A DNA stretch of 64,000 nt from assembly GCA_009684525.1 (NCBI GenBank), contig WKKR01000001.1, positions 1,240,001-1,304,000 on the forward strand, written 5' to 3'. Under the pieces are notes generated by a model. It did not search any database, was not told the origin of the DNA, and saw nothing but the letters and a program-made list of their open reading frames with translations. The position numbers and the translations under genes are program-made. This document shows, piece by piece, positions 36,448 to 46,056 of the stretch (position 1 is the first letter of the stretch; each line of letters opens with the position of its first letter). Source of the stretch: Geobacter sp. GTDB lineage: Bacteria; Desulfobacterota; Desulfuromonadia; Geobacterales; DSM-12255.

Positions 36448-37743
36448 TTAAACCGTTCCGGTATTGCAGTCACAACGGGTTTCGACCCGGTTTCTTCCTG
36501 CCTGCTTGGCGGCGTACATGGCATCATCGGCGCGCTTGATGATGGTCTCCGGTGTGTCGTCCGGATAAAACTGGGCAACGCCGAAACTGCAGGTCACGGT
36601 GCCCATCAGCGGGAACCGGTGTTCACCCACCGTGTATCTGATTTTTTCAGCGAGTTCCCGCCCCGTCCTAACATCGTTGTTGTGTACAAGAATGACAAAT
36701 TCCTCTCCGCCGAAGCGGGCGAAGATGTCAGTCTGGCGAATCATGCCGGTAACGATGCGGGCAAGTTCCTGTAATACGGTGTCGCCGGCTTCGTGCCCGT
36801 AGGTGTCGTTAACTGATTTGAAATGGTCGATGTCGAAGAAAATGAGCGCCAGCGGCATGCTATAGCGCCTTGCCTCTTGTATTTCCGCCTGGAGCAATTC
36901 CAAAAATCTGCGCCGATTGCAGATACCGGTCAGAGAATCGGTAGTTGCCTGGTTTTCAAGAATTGCATTCACTCGTTTCAGCTCTTCTTCCGCACGGTCG
37001 CGTTCTTCAGTGCGCCGCCTCAGTCCCGTGTAGCCGACATACATCCCGGTAATCCCCAGCAACCAGATGATGCCATGACCTGCACAGAGCAATTCGATCT
37101 GTTTGCGTGTAGCTGACTCAAAGAGTGTCATCGGCAATTTTATACTGATGCCGCCGCGAATATCGCCTTTTCTATACCCTTGGTGGGCATGACAAGGGAG
37201 ACAGCTCTCTTCTGTCACTAAAGGACGCATGAGCCGTACGTAACCAGTTTCACCCTCCTTTACCACGCTGCTGACTTCCTGGACCCCGCGTTCAAAATCC
37301 CGCAACGCCGATTCCTCCCAGATGTCGGCCCTGTTCTCGGGTCGTAATGGTTTGAGACTCGTAATCCGTCCGGACACTTTATGTTCCTTGAGTGCGTATT
37401 CATAAATCTGGCGTGTCATATACGAAGGATTTACCAGTGTAAGGTGACGTCCGGATGGAGTTGTCACATCCCGCTCCAGGATCGACGGAGGGTAGAACGG
37501 ATTGGGCGAGAGTCCCCGGTCTGCAGGCACATAGATGCCGCCATGGAGGGCATTCCAATTGCGGTAGAGGATATCTTTATCTATATAGGCTCTGGCAACA
37601 TTCTGGGCGATGGCCACGATTTCCTGCCGATGAACCGAAATGCTTACCAGAAGCGATATGGCAATGACGATTGTCCAACCAAGGGCAAGAATCAGGGAAT
37701 AGGTTCCCGGCTGGGTTAGACGTAATTGTTGCTTGATCTGCAT
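36448..37743 (-). CDS. Diguanylate cyclase with periplasmic heme-type DUF3365 sensor
   Basis: The protein has an N-terminal helix, a periplasmic domain (about residues 45-215) that contains CLPCHAHQGYRKGD with the heme c motif CLPCH, a second helix, and a GGDEF domain with active site FGGEEF and an RxxD inhibitory site (RQTD) five residues before it. DUF3365/Tll0287-type domains bind heme c, so this is probably a redox or gas sensor that makes cyclic di-GMP. An upstream in-frame GTG at 37812 would overlap the next gene; the ATG 37743 has only a weak ribosome site, so the start is uncertain. It follows a cytochrome-b5/c membrane protein. Confidence 0.85.
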   Translation of the reverse strand: MQIKQQLRLTQPGTYSLILALGWTIVIAISLLVSISVHRQEIVAIAQNVARAYIDKDILYRNWNALHGGIYVPADRGLSPNPFYPPSILERDVTTPSGRHLTLVNPSYMTRQIYEYALKEHKVSGRITSLKPLRPENRADIWEESALRDFERGVQEVSSVVKEGETGYVRLMRPLVTEESCLPCHAHQGYRKGDIRGGISIKLPMTLFESATRKQIELLCAGHGIIWLLGITGMYVGYTGLRRRTEERDRAEEELKRVNAILENQATTDSLTGICNRRRFLELLQAEIQEARRYSMPLALIFFDIDHFKSVNDTYGHEAGDTVLQELARIVTGMIRQTDIFARFGGEEFVILVHNNDVRTGRELAEKIRYTVGEHRFPLMGTVTCSFGVAQFYPDDTPETIIKRADDAMYAAKQAGRNRVETRCDCNTGTV

Positions 37744-37802
37744 AGTGTTGACCCAAATACCACATTTAATAGTTTCGGCCGCCAGAGATTGTTTTTCACA
37801 GT

Positions 37803-38729
37803 CTATCCCCACCGCCAGAGAGAAAGTATCAGGATGATGATAAAGACAATCGTAAGGTTCATGTGCGCCATGAAGAAAAACACCCGTTCGTGCAGTGGAG
37901 CTTTTCGGGGACCGGCAGCGATGACTTCTCCCGCAGTTGCCATGGTAGTCAACTTCTCCCGACCGTGCGGTGCAAGCGACAGTGCCTCCGTCAAATCGTT
38001 ACCGGCATTGTGCCGTCCCATGTGAACCCCTTGCTTCCAGAGTTTACTTTGGGTCGCATCGTAAACCTTTCCCTCGAAAGCAAAATAAGCGGGCCGACCA
38101 TCCTTCCCATCGTATGCTGTCAAATCTTCAAGTGTCAGTCCACCTGCCGTATCCGCAGACGACAGTTCCTTCCTTTTTGCCTTGAGGAGCGGCCCGATGA
38201 CGGTAATTACGAACAGGGCAGAGATCACCATCACCAGATAGAGGCAGACCTTTATGAACAGGAGAATGCCGAAACGAGTGTGGAAGAGTGTGTACAATGA
38301 AGACACCCGATAGTAGGTCAAGATAGAGCCGGTTACACCCATGACAATCATCGAGACGATCCCGACTCTCAGTTCACCGCGTGGGAGACCGCTTGCCGCA
38401 TAAGCCGGCTTAAGAATTAAGTGCACGTAGAGGATCGTACCGAACCAAAAAATGGCGGTCAGAAAGTGAAAATAGCCGATTACCAGTCGGAACCCTTTTA
38501 CGAACGCGCTTCTTTCAGGATTTACTGTCTGGGCTCGGAGCGATTCGGCAAATGCCTTGCCTGTTGTTGTAAGTTCGCCGCCACCGCCCGGATCAAGGTG
38601 ACAAGCAGCACATGCCTGGCCGGTCTGCTTGGCATACTCCTCGGTAGCACCAACCTGCTGGGGTACCAACATCGCGAATGACGTAAAAAGAATTAATCCG
38701 ATAAGGTGCTGTAAAACTATTTTAGACAT
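37803..38729 (-). CDS. Membrane redox protein joining cytochrome c, CopD-like helices and a cytochrome b5-like domain
   Basis: A 308-residue multidomain protein: signal peptide (to about QQVGA), a heme c motif CAACH near residue 40, four helices in the middle resembling the CopD/DUF4149 type, a cytosolic or periplasmic cytochrome b5-like heme domain (LTLEDLTAYDGKDGRPAYFAFEGKVYD, with His pairs near HMGRHNAGND, about residues 210-270), and a last helix. ATG 38729 follows AAGGAA. It probably moves electrons across the membrane through three kinds of heme or metal site. It lies just upstream of the heme-sensing diguanylate cyclase, so it may report or use the same redox signal. Confidence 0.75.
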   Translation of the reverse strand: MSKIVLQHLIGLILFTSFAMLVPQQVGATEEYAKQTGQACAACHLDPGGGGELTTTGKAFAESLRAQTVNPERSAFVKGFRLVIGYFHFLTAIFWFGTILYVHLILKPAYAASGLPRGELRVGIVSMIVMGVTGSILTYYRVSSLYTLFHTRFGILLFIKVCLYLVMVISALFVITVIGPLLKAKRKELSSADTAGGLTLEDLTAYDGKDGRPAYFAFEGKVYDATQSKLWKQGVHMGRHNAGNDLTEALSLAPHGREKLTTMATAGEVIAAGPRKAPLHERVFFFMAHMNLTIVFIIILILSLWRWG

Positions 38730-38788
38730 GAGGTTCCTTCCTACTATCGTCTTGCCGACTGAAACCTGATTGCAGAGGGCGATTAGAT

Positions 38789-39514
38789 TCAGCATTTATG
38801 CAGACAAGCCGTACGCACAACCTCAACCATTCGTCCTACCAGTTCAGAATGACTCTGCACTTGAAAAACATAACGGGGCACGTTGTGGCTGGCTGTCCTT
38901 GCCATAAACGGTTCTCCCCAAAAACTCAGCAAACATTCAGTTTTGCCCTCTTTGTCAAGATCGGAGATGATTGCTGAAACTCCTCCTGAGATGGAGGTCC
39001 AAATAGTATTTCGAACTTTACTCTTGCTTGCACAACGCTTGATTTTTGGCACAACTTCGCTTTCCCACATCTCTCGATCACTAGTATCGAGGATAAACTG
39101 GATCGACTTTACTGCGGGGTTTTCGATAGCGGTTTTGAGAAGTGCATCAAATAACTCCTGGCGCTTGAACATGACGGGGCAGACGTGAAACCACAACATC
39201 TCATTGCGCGCTCGGCGGGAAAAATCTTCCATCGTCTGGCGAATGCTCAGTGGCCCGACCAACACTGCATCCGGTGGGCTCAGCTGAGATAGAATATCCT
39301 TGACAGTTACTTCGGTCTGGTGAAGAGATGCTTCGATATGTTCGGATTGTCGCTCACGGCGTAAATCGCGCAGGAATAACAGGGCGATGAGAACAACGGA
39401 GATCATTAACAGGACTTCCGCTTCAACCACATGCAACATGTGCATGATAATTGCCGCAACTGCCGCAATTATTCCGGCAATAGCATCCCAGTCATATTTC
39501 AGGATTCTCTTCAT
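38789..39514 (-). CDS. Two-helix membrane protein with unknown cytosolic domain
   Basis: A 241-residue protein: two N-terminal helices (about 11-27 and 33-48), then a soluble domain of about 190 residues. The soluble part has SIRQTMEDFSRRARNEMLWFHVCPVMF, IQFILDTSDREMWE and ECLLSFWGEP, which vaguely recall phospholipase D-like folds but without HKD motifs. I do not recognise the family. It precedes the cytochrome c/b5 protein in the same direction and could be part of that unit. Confidence 0.6.
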   Translation of the reverse strand: MKRILKYDWDAIAGIIAAVAAIIMHMLHVVEAEVLLMISVVLIALLFLRDLRRERQSEHIEASLHQTEVTVKDILSQLSPPDAVLVGPLSIRQTMEDFSRRARNEMLWFHVCPVMFKRQELFDALLKTAIENPAVKSIQFILDTSDREMWESEVVPKIKRCASKSKVRNTIWTSISGGVSAIISDLDKEGKTECLLSFWGEPFMARTASHNVPRYVFQVQSHSELVGRMVEVVRTACLHKC

Positions 39515-39592
39515 AATTTTACCTTTTGGAAACCTTCTCTGTAAAATTTCAATTAGCCGGGCATATGCAGCATGGCTGGAATAAGACTTGAA

Positions 39593-40306
39593 CTAGAGTT
39601 GTAACGTCTTTGGAAAAAGGATGTTGTTTTCCAGGTGTACATGTTTGTGCAGATCATCCTCGAACTCTTTGAGCTTCTGGTAGGTGAGCATGAAGGTGTT
39701 GCAGACATCGCTCGGGATTGCATAGTCTTTTGAAAGGTGTCGGATCTCGTGGATTGCATCACCAATCTCTTCATGTTCGCGATGGAGCCTGAGGAGGGAT
39801 GCTCGGATAGTTTCCCGATCCCCGTCATCTGGCGTATTGCCGGCAATTCTGGCCGTATCGACTCGCTTGAGAGCCGGGAAGAACACCTCCTCTTCCTCCT
39901 GCAGATGCCCGACCATGTCGGTTGCGATCTTTTCGAAGATGTCGGCGATCCGGATCACTTCGGGATGGTGAACCCCGTGAACACCGGCTATTTTCCTGGC
40001 ATAAGCGGCGATCTGCCCGTCATTCTCCTTGAGATAGGCATGGTGGGTGTTAACAATATAGTCGGCGAGAAACGGCAATGACCATGATGAATAATTCTGG
40101 CTCCGGTCAGTGGTTTCACTCTGCACTGCCTCTAGCTCCCTTGACAGCGAGACAAGATCGAGGCCTTTTTCGGCGCAGATTGTTTCGAGAGCAATTTTTC
40201 CGCCACAGCAGAAATCAATTCCGTGGTTTTCGAAGATCTTGGCAGTTCTGAAATCGGCAGCTACAATCTCACCGATGGTATTGTTCCCTGTTGTTAATTT
40301 TTGCAT
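39593..40306 (-). CDS. ric: Iron-sulfur cluster repair di-iron protein (RIC/ScdA/YtfE)
   Basis: RIC proteins restore Fe-S clusters damaged by NO or peroxide through a di-iron hemerythrin-like site. The 237-residue protein has the N-terminal ScdA domain (TIGEIVAADFRTAKIFENHGIDFCCGG, with the CC pair) and the di-iron His/Glu ligands in NTHHAYLKEN, HLQEEEEVFFP, LHREHEEIGD and LHKHVHLENNILFP. ATG 40306 follows AAGGAGA. A short copy of its first 22 codons survives at 54.1 kb, and a histidine kinase tail lies directly upstream, so this locus has been rearranged. Fits the NO-stress theme of the window. Confidence 0.95.
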   Translation of the reverse strand: MQKLTTGNNTIGEIVAADFRTAKIFENHGIDFCCGGKIALETICAEKGLDLVSLSRELEAVQSETTDRSQNYSSWSLPFLADYIVNTHHAYLKENDGQIAAYARKIAGVHGVHHPEVIRIADIFEKIATDMVGHLQEEEEVFFPALKRVDTARIAGNTPDDGDRETIRASLLRLHREHEEIGDAIHEIRHLSKDYAIPSDVCNTFMLTYQKLKEFEDDLHKHVHLENNILFPKTLQL

Positions 40307-40350
40307 TGTTATCTCCTTAAAATGTAGCAGCATAAAACGCTACACGCATT

Positions 40351-40461
40351 TTACTGCGGTGGAATTTTTAATATAGACAGGTCAAATATGACTTCTGCAC
40401 CCATTCCCTTTTTGCTCTTTACCCGAATAATGCCTTCGTGTGCATAAATTATTTTTTGCAT
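40351..40461 (-). pseudogene. Orphan 3' end of a sensor histidine kinase
   Basis: A 36-codon frame, KIIYAHEGIIRVKSKKGMG onward, that matches the last residues of the ATPase domain of the histidine kinase at 56.2 kb (KIIEAHGGTIRIKSKKNSG): about 18 of 26 positions are identical. The rest of the kinase is missing. It sits 45 bases upstream of ric. Confidence 0.75.
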
Positions 40462-40498
40462 AGTGATAAAGTTACAACGAACATACAGCCGTCAGACT

Positions 40499-41335
40499 TT
40501 AATTGCCAACGACCTCGTGCCTGATTGCCCCCTTGCCGGCGGCTTTTACCGCATACATGAGATTGTCGGCGTGTTTAAGCATTGCATCAACACTTGCCGG
40601 TGGATTAAGGAATGTTACCATGCCGATGCTGAAGGTAACGGGCCAGTCGTCTTTCATAACTTCTTTAAGGCTTTTCAACGCTTTATGGATCACATTTTTT
40701 GCCGATTCCGGACCACTTTCCGTTAGAAGCAAGGCGAACTCATCACCGCCAAGCCTTGCCACCATGTCTGTTGACCGAATATTGTCAATAAATGTGTCTG
40801 CGACCAGACGTAACAAGTTGTTGCCTGCACTGTGCCCCATCGAATCATTAACTCTCTTGAAATTGTCAATATCGAGATAAATAACACTGAGAGGATGTTG
40901 ATAACGGATACTTCTATTCAACTCCATTTCAGCAAATTCATAAAAACATCTCCTGTTTGGCACCTTCGTCAAATAGTCTGTGTTTGCCATTTCTTTTTCA
41001 CGTTGCAGTGAACATCTCAGGGCCGATATGAGAAGAGATACAATAAGAAAAAACATCAATTCCATCATGTCATTCCAATACAGCTCGACTGGATGTTCAT
41101 AATATTTTTTAGCTGACAAGCCCGCGACAAGCCATACCAATGCAGCTACAAAGGAAATGGCAATGCCAATGAATCTCTCCGCATACCATGCGACAAATAA
41201 AACAGGAATCAGGTAGAGAACTGAAAGTGAAAAATTGGGACCAGTCAAATAATCGATAATTCCAACTACAACAAGCAGGATAATTCCCAAGATAATTACA
41301 AACGCTTTAGGTAGTTGATTGAAAAAAAATCTCAC
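40499..41335 (-). CDS. Membrane diguanylate cyclase
   Basis: A 278-residue protein with several N-terminal membrane helices (residues 10-105; MASE-like but not assigned to a named sensor family) and a C-terminal GGDEF domain (about 115-275). The active site is LGGDEFALL and an inhibitory RxxD site (RSTD) lies in place, so it should make cyclic di-GMP with product feedback. It is monocistronic; the upstream 269 bases (41336-41604) hold no gene. Confidence 0.9.
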   Translation of the reverse strand: MRFFFNQLPKAFVIILGIILLVVVGIIDYLTGPNFSLSVLYLIPVLFVAWYAERFIGIAISFVAALVWLVAGLSAKKYYEHPVELYWNDMMELMFFLIVSLLISALRCSLQREKEMANTDYLTKVPNRRCFYEFAEMELNRSIRYQHPLSVIYLDIDNFKRVNDSMGHSAGNNLLRLVADTFIDNIRSTDMVARLGGDEFALLLTESGPESAKNVIHKALKSLKEVMKDDWPVTFSIGMVTFLNPPASVDAMLKHADNLMYAVKAAGKGAIRHEVVGN

Positions 41336-41604
41336 GATGTTTCCACCTCACTGTATTCACAAACAACAGTTCGACAATGACAGTTGATGTCAGCCCCCAT
41401 ATTCATGAGGATAATGATGACGAAGGTCTACAAATGATAATCTCAGGCGGCTTCAGGCTGGTAAAGAATACTAATAATTTTCATGGGTCTCACTCCATCT
41501 GTGTCTTGACATTCAACAACATCAACTAGTTATAATCAATTATTATAGTGCACGTTGGACTTAGGATTGAAACTTTGCCTATGATCGTAATTGTGCAGAG
41601 ATGA

Positions 41605-41904
41605 CTACACAATATCTATCATTATGTCGTCGCCAACCACTTCAACCTGATAGGTATTCAGGGTATAGCCAGGGTGGTCTGTGGAGACACCGCTGGTTAA
41701 ATCGTAGTGCCAGCCGTGCCGAGGGCAGGAGATGACACCTTCTTTGACTATACCTGTCAACATCGTACTCCCCTGGTGAGGACAATAGTTTTCACAGGCG
41801 AAAATAGTACCCTTGTCATTTATCAACACCACTTCTTCCCCGTTGATGGTGATGAGTTTCTTGCTCCAAAGAGGAACTTCGGCGAATTTTGCGGCAAATT
41901 GCAT
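41605..41904 (-). CDS. Rieske-type 2Fe-2S ferredoxin
   Basis: A 99-residue soluble Rieske protein resembling NirD and dioxygenase ferredoxins. The two cluster loops are CENYCPHQGS and CPRHGWHYDL, giving Cys-x-His and Cys-x2-His ligands. ATG 41904 follows GAGGAGAGA; an upstream in-frame start would overlap the rhodanese gene. It lies 44 bases after the rhodanese gene and was probably made with it. Electron carrier for an unidentified oxidoreductase. Confidence 0.88.
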   Translation of the reverse strand: MQFAAKFAEVPLWSKKLITINGEEVVLINDKGTIFACENYCPHQGSTMLTGIVKEGVISCPRHGWHYDLTSGVSTDHPGYTLNTYQVEVVGDDIMIDIV

Positions 41905-41948
41905 ATCTATTCTCTCCTCTTTCACTTCAAAAACACACGCCTGAGCGC

Positions 41949-42320
41949 TCACAGCAACATGATCTTTCTCGTGGTGCTTCCTCTGCCAAGCTCCTCTACC
42001 GGCAAACCTTCCTCGCAATATGCATCGAAGCCGCCAACCAGAAAGTGGGCATCATTCCAGCCAAGTTGCTGGAGCAACGTGGCCGTGTGACTGCTCCGCT
42101 CGTCGCCAGGGCAGGTCGAATAGACAATTATTGTCTGGTTACGGGGAATTTGCTCCAAATGTTTCACGGCTTCGTCGTCGTTTACCCTCAATGCACCTCG
42201 AACTTTCAAGACTGCCCAGTCCCAGTCATGGTGATGGCGAACGTCGACAAAAAAGAGCTGATCCCCGCGATTCATGCGTGATTTAAGATCGTTAGCGGTA
42301 ATTCCTAATCCGTTGACCAT
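41949..42320 (-). CDS. Single-domain rhodanese
   Basis: A 123-residue sulfurtransferase-like protein. The fold is seen in FFVDVRHHHDWDWAVLKVRGALRV, the active-site loop VYSTCPGDERSS with Cys near residue 75, and FLVGGFDAYCEEGLPVE at the end. It could hand sulfur to Fe-S cluster repair or detoxify sulfane compounds; it precedes the Rieske ferredoxin gene. The loop has one residue more hydrophilic content than the CR(K/R)G(K/R) form of classical rhodanese, so substrate is uncertain. Confidence 0.85.
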   Translation of the reverse strand: MVNGLGITANDLKSRMNRGDQLFFVDVRHHHDWDWAVLKVRGALRVNDDEAVKHLEQIPRNQTIIVYSTCPGDERSSHTATLLQQLGWNDAHFLVGGFDAYCEEGLPVEELGRGSTTRKIMLL

Positions 42321-42437
42321 ATAATTACCTCCTTCGATTTTGATCTGGCCAGAGATCTTCTAATCATCCCCTACATCTCCAGCCAGCCTGTAGGCAGAGC
42401 CGGCTGATTTAAGCGTTTCCAGTGGCAGTTTCAATAA

Positions 42438-45260
42438 TCATTTAAGTGTCTGTCGCAACACATACGACAGAATCCCACCATGCAGGAAGTAATCGAGTTC
42501 ATTGGGGGTGTCGATTCGAACGTTCACAGAAAACTGACCGGTTGAACCATCGGCAGACCTGGTTTTAACTGTGAGTCTCTGCCCCGGTTGCAGGGAGGTA
42601 AGCCCTTCGATGTCAAACAGCTCATCTCCGTGAAGGCCAATAGAGCTATATGTTTCGCCTGACATAAACTGGAGAGGAAGTATCCCCATCCCCACAAGGT
42701 TGGAACGGTGGATACGCTCGAAACTTTCGGCGATCACCACGCGGGCTCCCAGAAGTAGCGTTCCCTTGGCGGCCCAGTCACGCGACGAGCCGGTCCCGTA
42801 TTCCTTGCCGGCAATGACGATGAGCGGGACAGCGTCTTCGCGATAGCGCATGGCTGCATCGTAGATGGACATCTGCTCGCTCCCTTTGCCATCTGCTGAC
42901 ATCCAGGCGGTGAGTCCCCCCTCCACCCCCGGCACCAGCCGGTTCCTGATGCGGATGTTGGCGAAGGTCCCCCTGACCATCACTTCGTGATTGCCGCGGC
43001 GGGAGCCGTAAGAGTTAAATTCCTCCGGCTTCACGCCGAGGGAGATGAGGTAGCGACCTGCTGGTGACTCCTTGCCGATCGTGCCTGCCGGAGATATGTG
43101 GTCGGTCGTGACGGAATCCCCGAGGAGCACAAGGACCCGGGCGCCCTTGATGTCGGCGACTGGTGCCGGAACAGCCGTGAAATCTGCAAAAAACGGCGGT
43201 TCCTTGATGTAGGTCGATTGCTCCTGCCACTGGTAAAGCTCGCCGGTTGGTGTTTCAAGCCCGTTCCACAGTTCACCGCCATTAAAAACGTCCCCATAGA
43301 TGTTGCTGAATTGTCCCGCTAAGACATGGCTGTGGACAAGCTCCGCCACTTCTTCTTCCGCAGGCCAGATATCCTTGAGGTAGACGAGCTGGCCATTCGG
43401 GTCGATCCCGAGGGGATCGCGGGTGAGATCTATGTTGATGTTTCCCGCCAAGGCATAGGCGACGACAAGCGGGGGAGAGGCGAGATAGTTCGCCCGGACG
43501 TAGCTGTTGATCCGCCCTTCGAAGTTCCGGTTGCCGGAGAGTACCGCCGCAACCGAAAGGGAGCCGTCCACGATCGCTTTGGCGATATGCCCGGCCAGAG
43601 GCCCGCTGTTGCCGATGCAGGTCGTGCAGCCGTAGCCGACCAGGTGAAAATGCAACCCTTCGAGATAGGGCATCAGCCCTGAGGCCACAAGATAATCGGC
43701 TACCACTTTCGAGCCAGGGGCGAGACTCGTCTTCACCCACGGCTTGACCTGCAGGCCGCGCCGTACCGCATTTTTCGCCAGAACTCCGGCAGCTATCATC
43801 ACTGAAGGGTTGGAGGTATTGGTACAACTGGTGATGGCGGCAATGACAATTGAACCGTGGCAGAGGCTGTACGCGGTACCGTCCGGTTGACGCAGCGGCA
43901 CACACTGACCCAGAGCTCCGAGTTCCCGGTCGGGATGAACCACCGCCAACTCCGGGGCGACGGTCATCGGCGAACCTCCCTCGCCAAGCCATCGTTCCTT
44001 GGTCTCCTTCTCCAGCTTTACCGCTTCATGTTGCATGAGGGTAATCAGTGATGTACGAAAAGAACTACGCACATCCTTGAGCAGCAGCCGGTCCTGAGGT
44101 CGAGAGGGACCGGCCAGACACGGCTCGACGGCTCCGAGATCCAGTTCCAGCGTATCGCTGTATTCCGACTCAGGCTGACTGGGTGTGTGCCACAACCCCT
44201 GTGCCTTGAAATAGGCTTCAACAAGTGGCACGAATGCACCCCGCCCGGTAAGGCGCAGATAGGCACTGGTCTGCTCGTCAACCGGGAAGATGCCGATAGT
44301 GGCGCCGTACTCCGGCGCCATATTGCCGATTGTTGCGCGGTCGGCCACGGAAAGCGAGGCAAGGCCGGAACCGAAGAACTCCACGAATTTCCCTACTACG
44401 CCTTTCCTGCGGAGCAACTGCGTGATGGTCAGAACGAGGTCGGTGGCCATCGCTCCCGGATTGAGCCTACCATTGAGTCGAAAGCCGACCACCTGGGGGA
44501 TAAGCATCGAGCAGGGTTGGCCGAGCATGGCCGCCTCCGCTTCGATTCCTCCAACGCCCCACCCCACCACCCCCAGCCCGTTGATCATGGTGGTGTGAGA
44601 ATCAGTACCAATCAGCGTGTCCGGGTAAACCCACTCCACACCATTGAGTTCCGACGTCATAGCGACGTGGGCGAGGTACTCCAGGTTCACCTGGTGACAG
44701 ATGCCGGTTTCAGGTGGGACGACTCGGAAGTTACCGAACGCCCCCTGCCCCCAGCGGAGAAACTGGTAGCGCTCATGGTTCCGTTCAAATTCGATGGCGG
44801 AATTCGCCTTCAGCGCGGCAACGGTACCGTAACGGTCTACTTGCACCGAATGATCAATTATCAGGTCAACCGGTTGCAGCGGGTTGATGCGTGAAGGCTT
44901 CCCGCCGAGCCGGTGCAGCGCCGCGCGCATGGCGGCGAGATCGGCAACGGCCGGCACACCGGTGAAGTCCTGGAGGAGTACGCGCGCCGGCATAAACTGG
45001 ATTTCCCTGTTCGGGAGAGCCGTGGGGTCCAACTGTGCAAGCGCCTCGATGTCCTCTTTCCTGACGGTCACGCTGTCTTCCCGTCGCAGAAGGTTTTCCA
45101 GGATTATTTTCAAGGAAAAAGGTACTCGCGATAGATCTATGCGGGCGGATTTGGCAAACGCCTGCAGGGAATGGTACCGATATTTTTTACCGCTGACCTC
45201 TAGGGTCATGAGGGAATCAAAACTGTTCAGTGTATTTCCCATCACCGCCTCCACATCCAT
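42438..45260 (-). CDS. acnA: Aconitate hydratase A
   Basis: AcnA converts citrate to isocitrate in the TCA cycle with a 4Fe-4S cluster. The protein is about 940 residues, normal for AcnA. Cluster ligands are in ITSCTNTSNPSVM and YGCTTCIGNSGPL. The swivel-domain motif YGTGSSRDWAAKGT is intact. The listed ATG at 45260 is preferred over a TTG two codons upstream. It lies 2 bases after the SRPBCC-like gene, so they are one operon. The AcnA type is usually the stress-tolerant enzyme in organisms with two aconitases, which would suit this region, but that is inference. Confidence 0.97.
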   Translation of the reverse strand: MDVEAVMGNTLNSFDSLMTLEVSGKKYRYHSLQAFAKSARIDLSRVPFSLKIILENLLRREDSVTVRKEDIEALAQLDPTALPNREIQFMPARVLLQDFTGVPAVADLAAMRAALHRLGGKPSRINPLQPVDLIIDHSVQVDRYGTVAALKANSAIEFERNHERYQFLRWGQGAFGNFRVVPPETGICHQVNLEYLAHVAMTSELNGVEWVYPDTLIGTDSHTTMINGLGVVGWGVGGIEAEAAMLGQPCSMLIPQVVGFRLNGRLNPGAMATDLVLTITQLLRRKGVVGKFVEFFGSGLASLSVADRATIGNMAPEYGATIGIFPVDEQTSAYLRLTGRGAFVPLVEAYFKAQGLWHTPSQPESEYSDTLELDLGAVEPCLAGPSRPQDRLLLKDVRSSFRTSLITLMQHEAVKLEKETKERWLGEGGSPMTVAPELAVVHPDRELGALGQCVPLRQPDGTAYSLCHGSIVIAAITSCTNTSNPSVMIAAGVLAKNAVRRGLQVKPWVKTSLAPGSKVVADYLVASGLMPYLEGLHFHLVGYGCTTCIGNSGPLAGHIAKAIVDGSLSVAAVLSGNRNFEGRINSYVRANYLASPPLVVAYALAGNINIDLTRDPLGIDPNGQLVYLKDIWPAEEEVAELVHSHVLAGQFSNIYGDVFNGGELWNGLETPTGELYQWQEQSTYIKEPPFFADFTAVPAPVADIKGARVLVLLGDSVTTDHISPAGTIGKESPAGRYLISLGVKPEEFNSYGSRRGNHEVMVRGTFANIRIRNRLVPGVEGGLTAWMSADGKGSEQMSIYDAAMRYREDAVPLIVIAGKEYGTGSSRDWAAKGTLLLGARVVIAESFERIHRSNLVGMGILPLQFMSGETYSSIGLHGDELFDIEGLTSLQPGQRLTVKTRSADGSTGQFSVNVRIDTPNELDYFLHGGILSYVLRQTLK

Positions 45261-45262
45261 TT

Positions 45263-45865
45263 TCAAACTCTCTGTTCCAATTCCTCGGCACGCTCTTTAA
45301 TTCGCTGTAGTTCAGTTTCGATAGCCGATACCATTTCTTTTTCATGGTCAACTATTCCTTTTGCATCTGCTGATTTTGACACTAACACCACAAAATATTG
45401 CAGATCGACCGGTGACATGGGATTCTGAGCAGAATAGGGAGCAACCTTAATGATGATCCGCCCGGAGAAGACAGGGTGATCGACCAGTTCGCGGCGAATA
45501 TCCTTATACTTTTTACTTATCATAATCCTTTCTTTGTATGGTAAGCCCCGCACCGCGATATTCCTGATGATTTCGCTATCAAACACAAAGGATCTCAACA
45601 ATCCGGGTTCATAATCGTTTCCATTTCTCCGGGCCTTGATTTCCCTGAGGGTTCCCTGGTCGAACACAAAATAATCAAAGCCTCCAGGCACAGGGCACTC
45701 CCAGCCGATCTTGAGTTCCTTGGCAGTCCCACCTTCCAGTCGCTCCACAACACCGGATGCGTCCACATCCGGCAAGTAACGCCGAGGGTCTTCAATACTG
45801 TCCAAAAGCACACTCCAAATGGTTTCAGGATCAACGTGGATCAATATCCTTATTGTTTTAACCAT
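45263..45865 (-). CDS. SRPBCC/AtaL-like fold protein
   Basis: A 200-residue soluble protein. The first 100 residues (IRILIHVDPETIWSVLLDSIEDPRRYLPDVDASGVVERLEGG split by helices and strands) resemble START/SRPBCC small-molecule-binding proteins of the DUF1857/AtaL kind. The C-terminal 35 residues form a charged coiled coil (EKEMVSAIETELQRIKERAEELEQR). It is placed directly before acnA. No catalytic motif is visible and the ligand is unknown. The 190 bases upstream hold a possible gene remnant only. Confidence 0.55.
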   Translation of the reverse strand: MVKTIRILIHVDPETIWSVLLDSIEDPRRYLPDVDASGVVERLEGGTAKELKIGWECPVPGGFDYFVFDQGTLREIKARRNGNDYEPGLLRSFVFDSEIIRNIAVRGLPYKERIMISKKYKDIRRELVDHPVFSGRIIIKVAPYSAQNPMSPVDLQYFVVLVSKSADAKGIVDHEKEMVSAIETELQRIKERAEELEQRV

Positions 45866-46056
45866 AACGGCGCCTCACGATGTTCATGGCCTGCACCCTG
45901 ATTCCAAGCATCTTGGCGAAGTTGCGACATCACTCAACCTGGGCGATAGTAGTTTGATGGTCAATATTAACGATCAAACTCAATTTGCCCCGCATATATC
46001 AATAATGCTAGCACTGGGCAGATCCGGGCTTGACTCCTATTGATACATTAAGGTTT

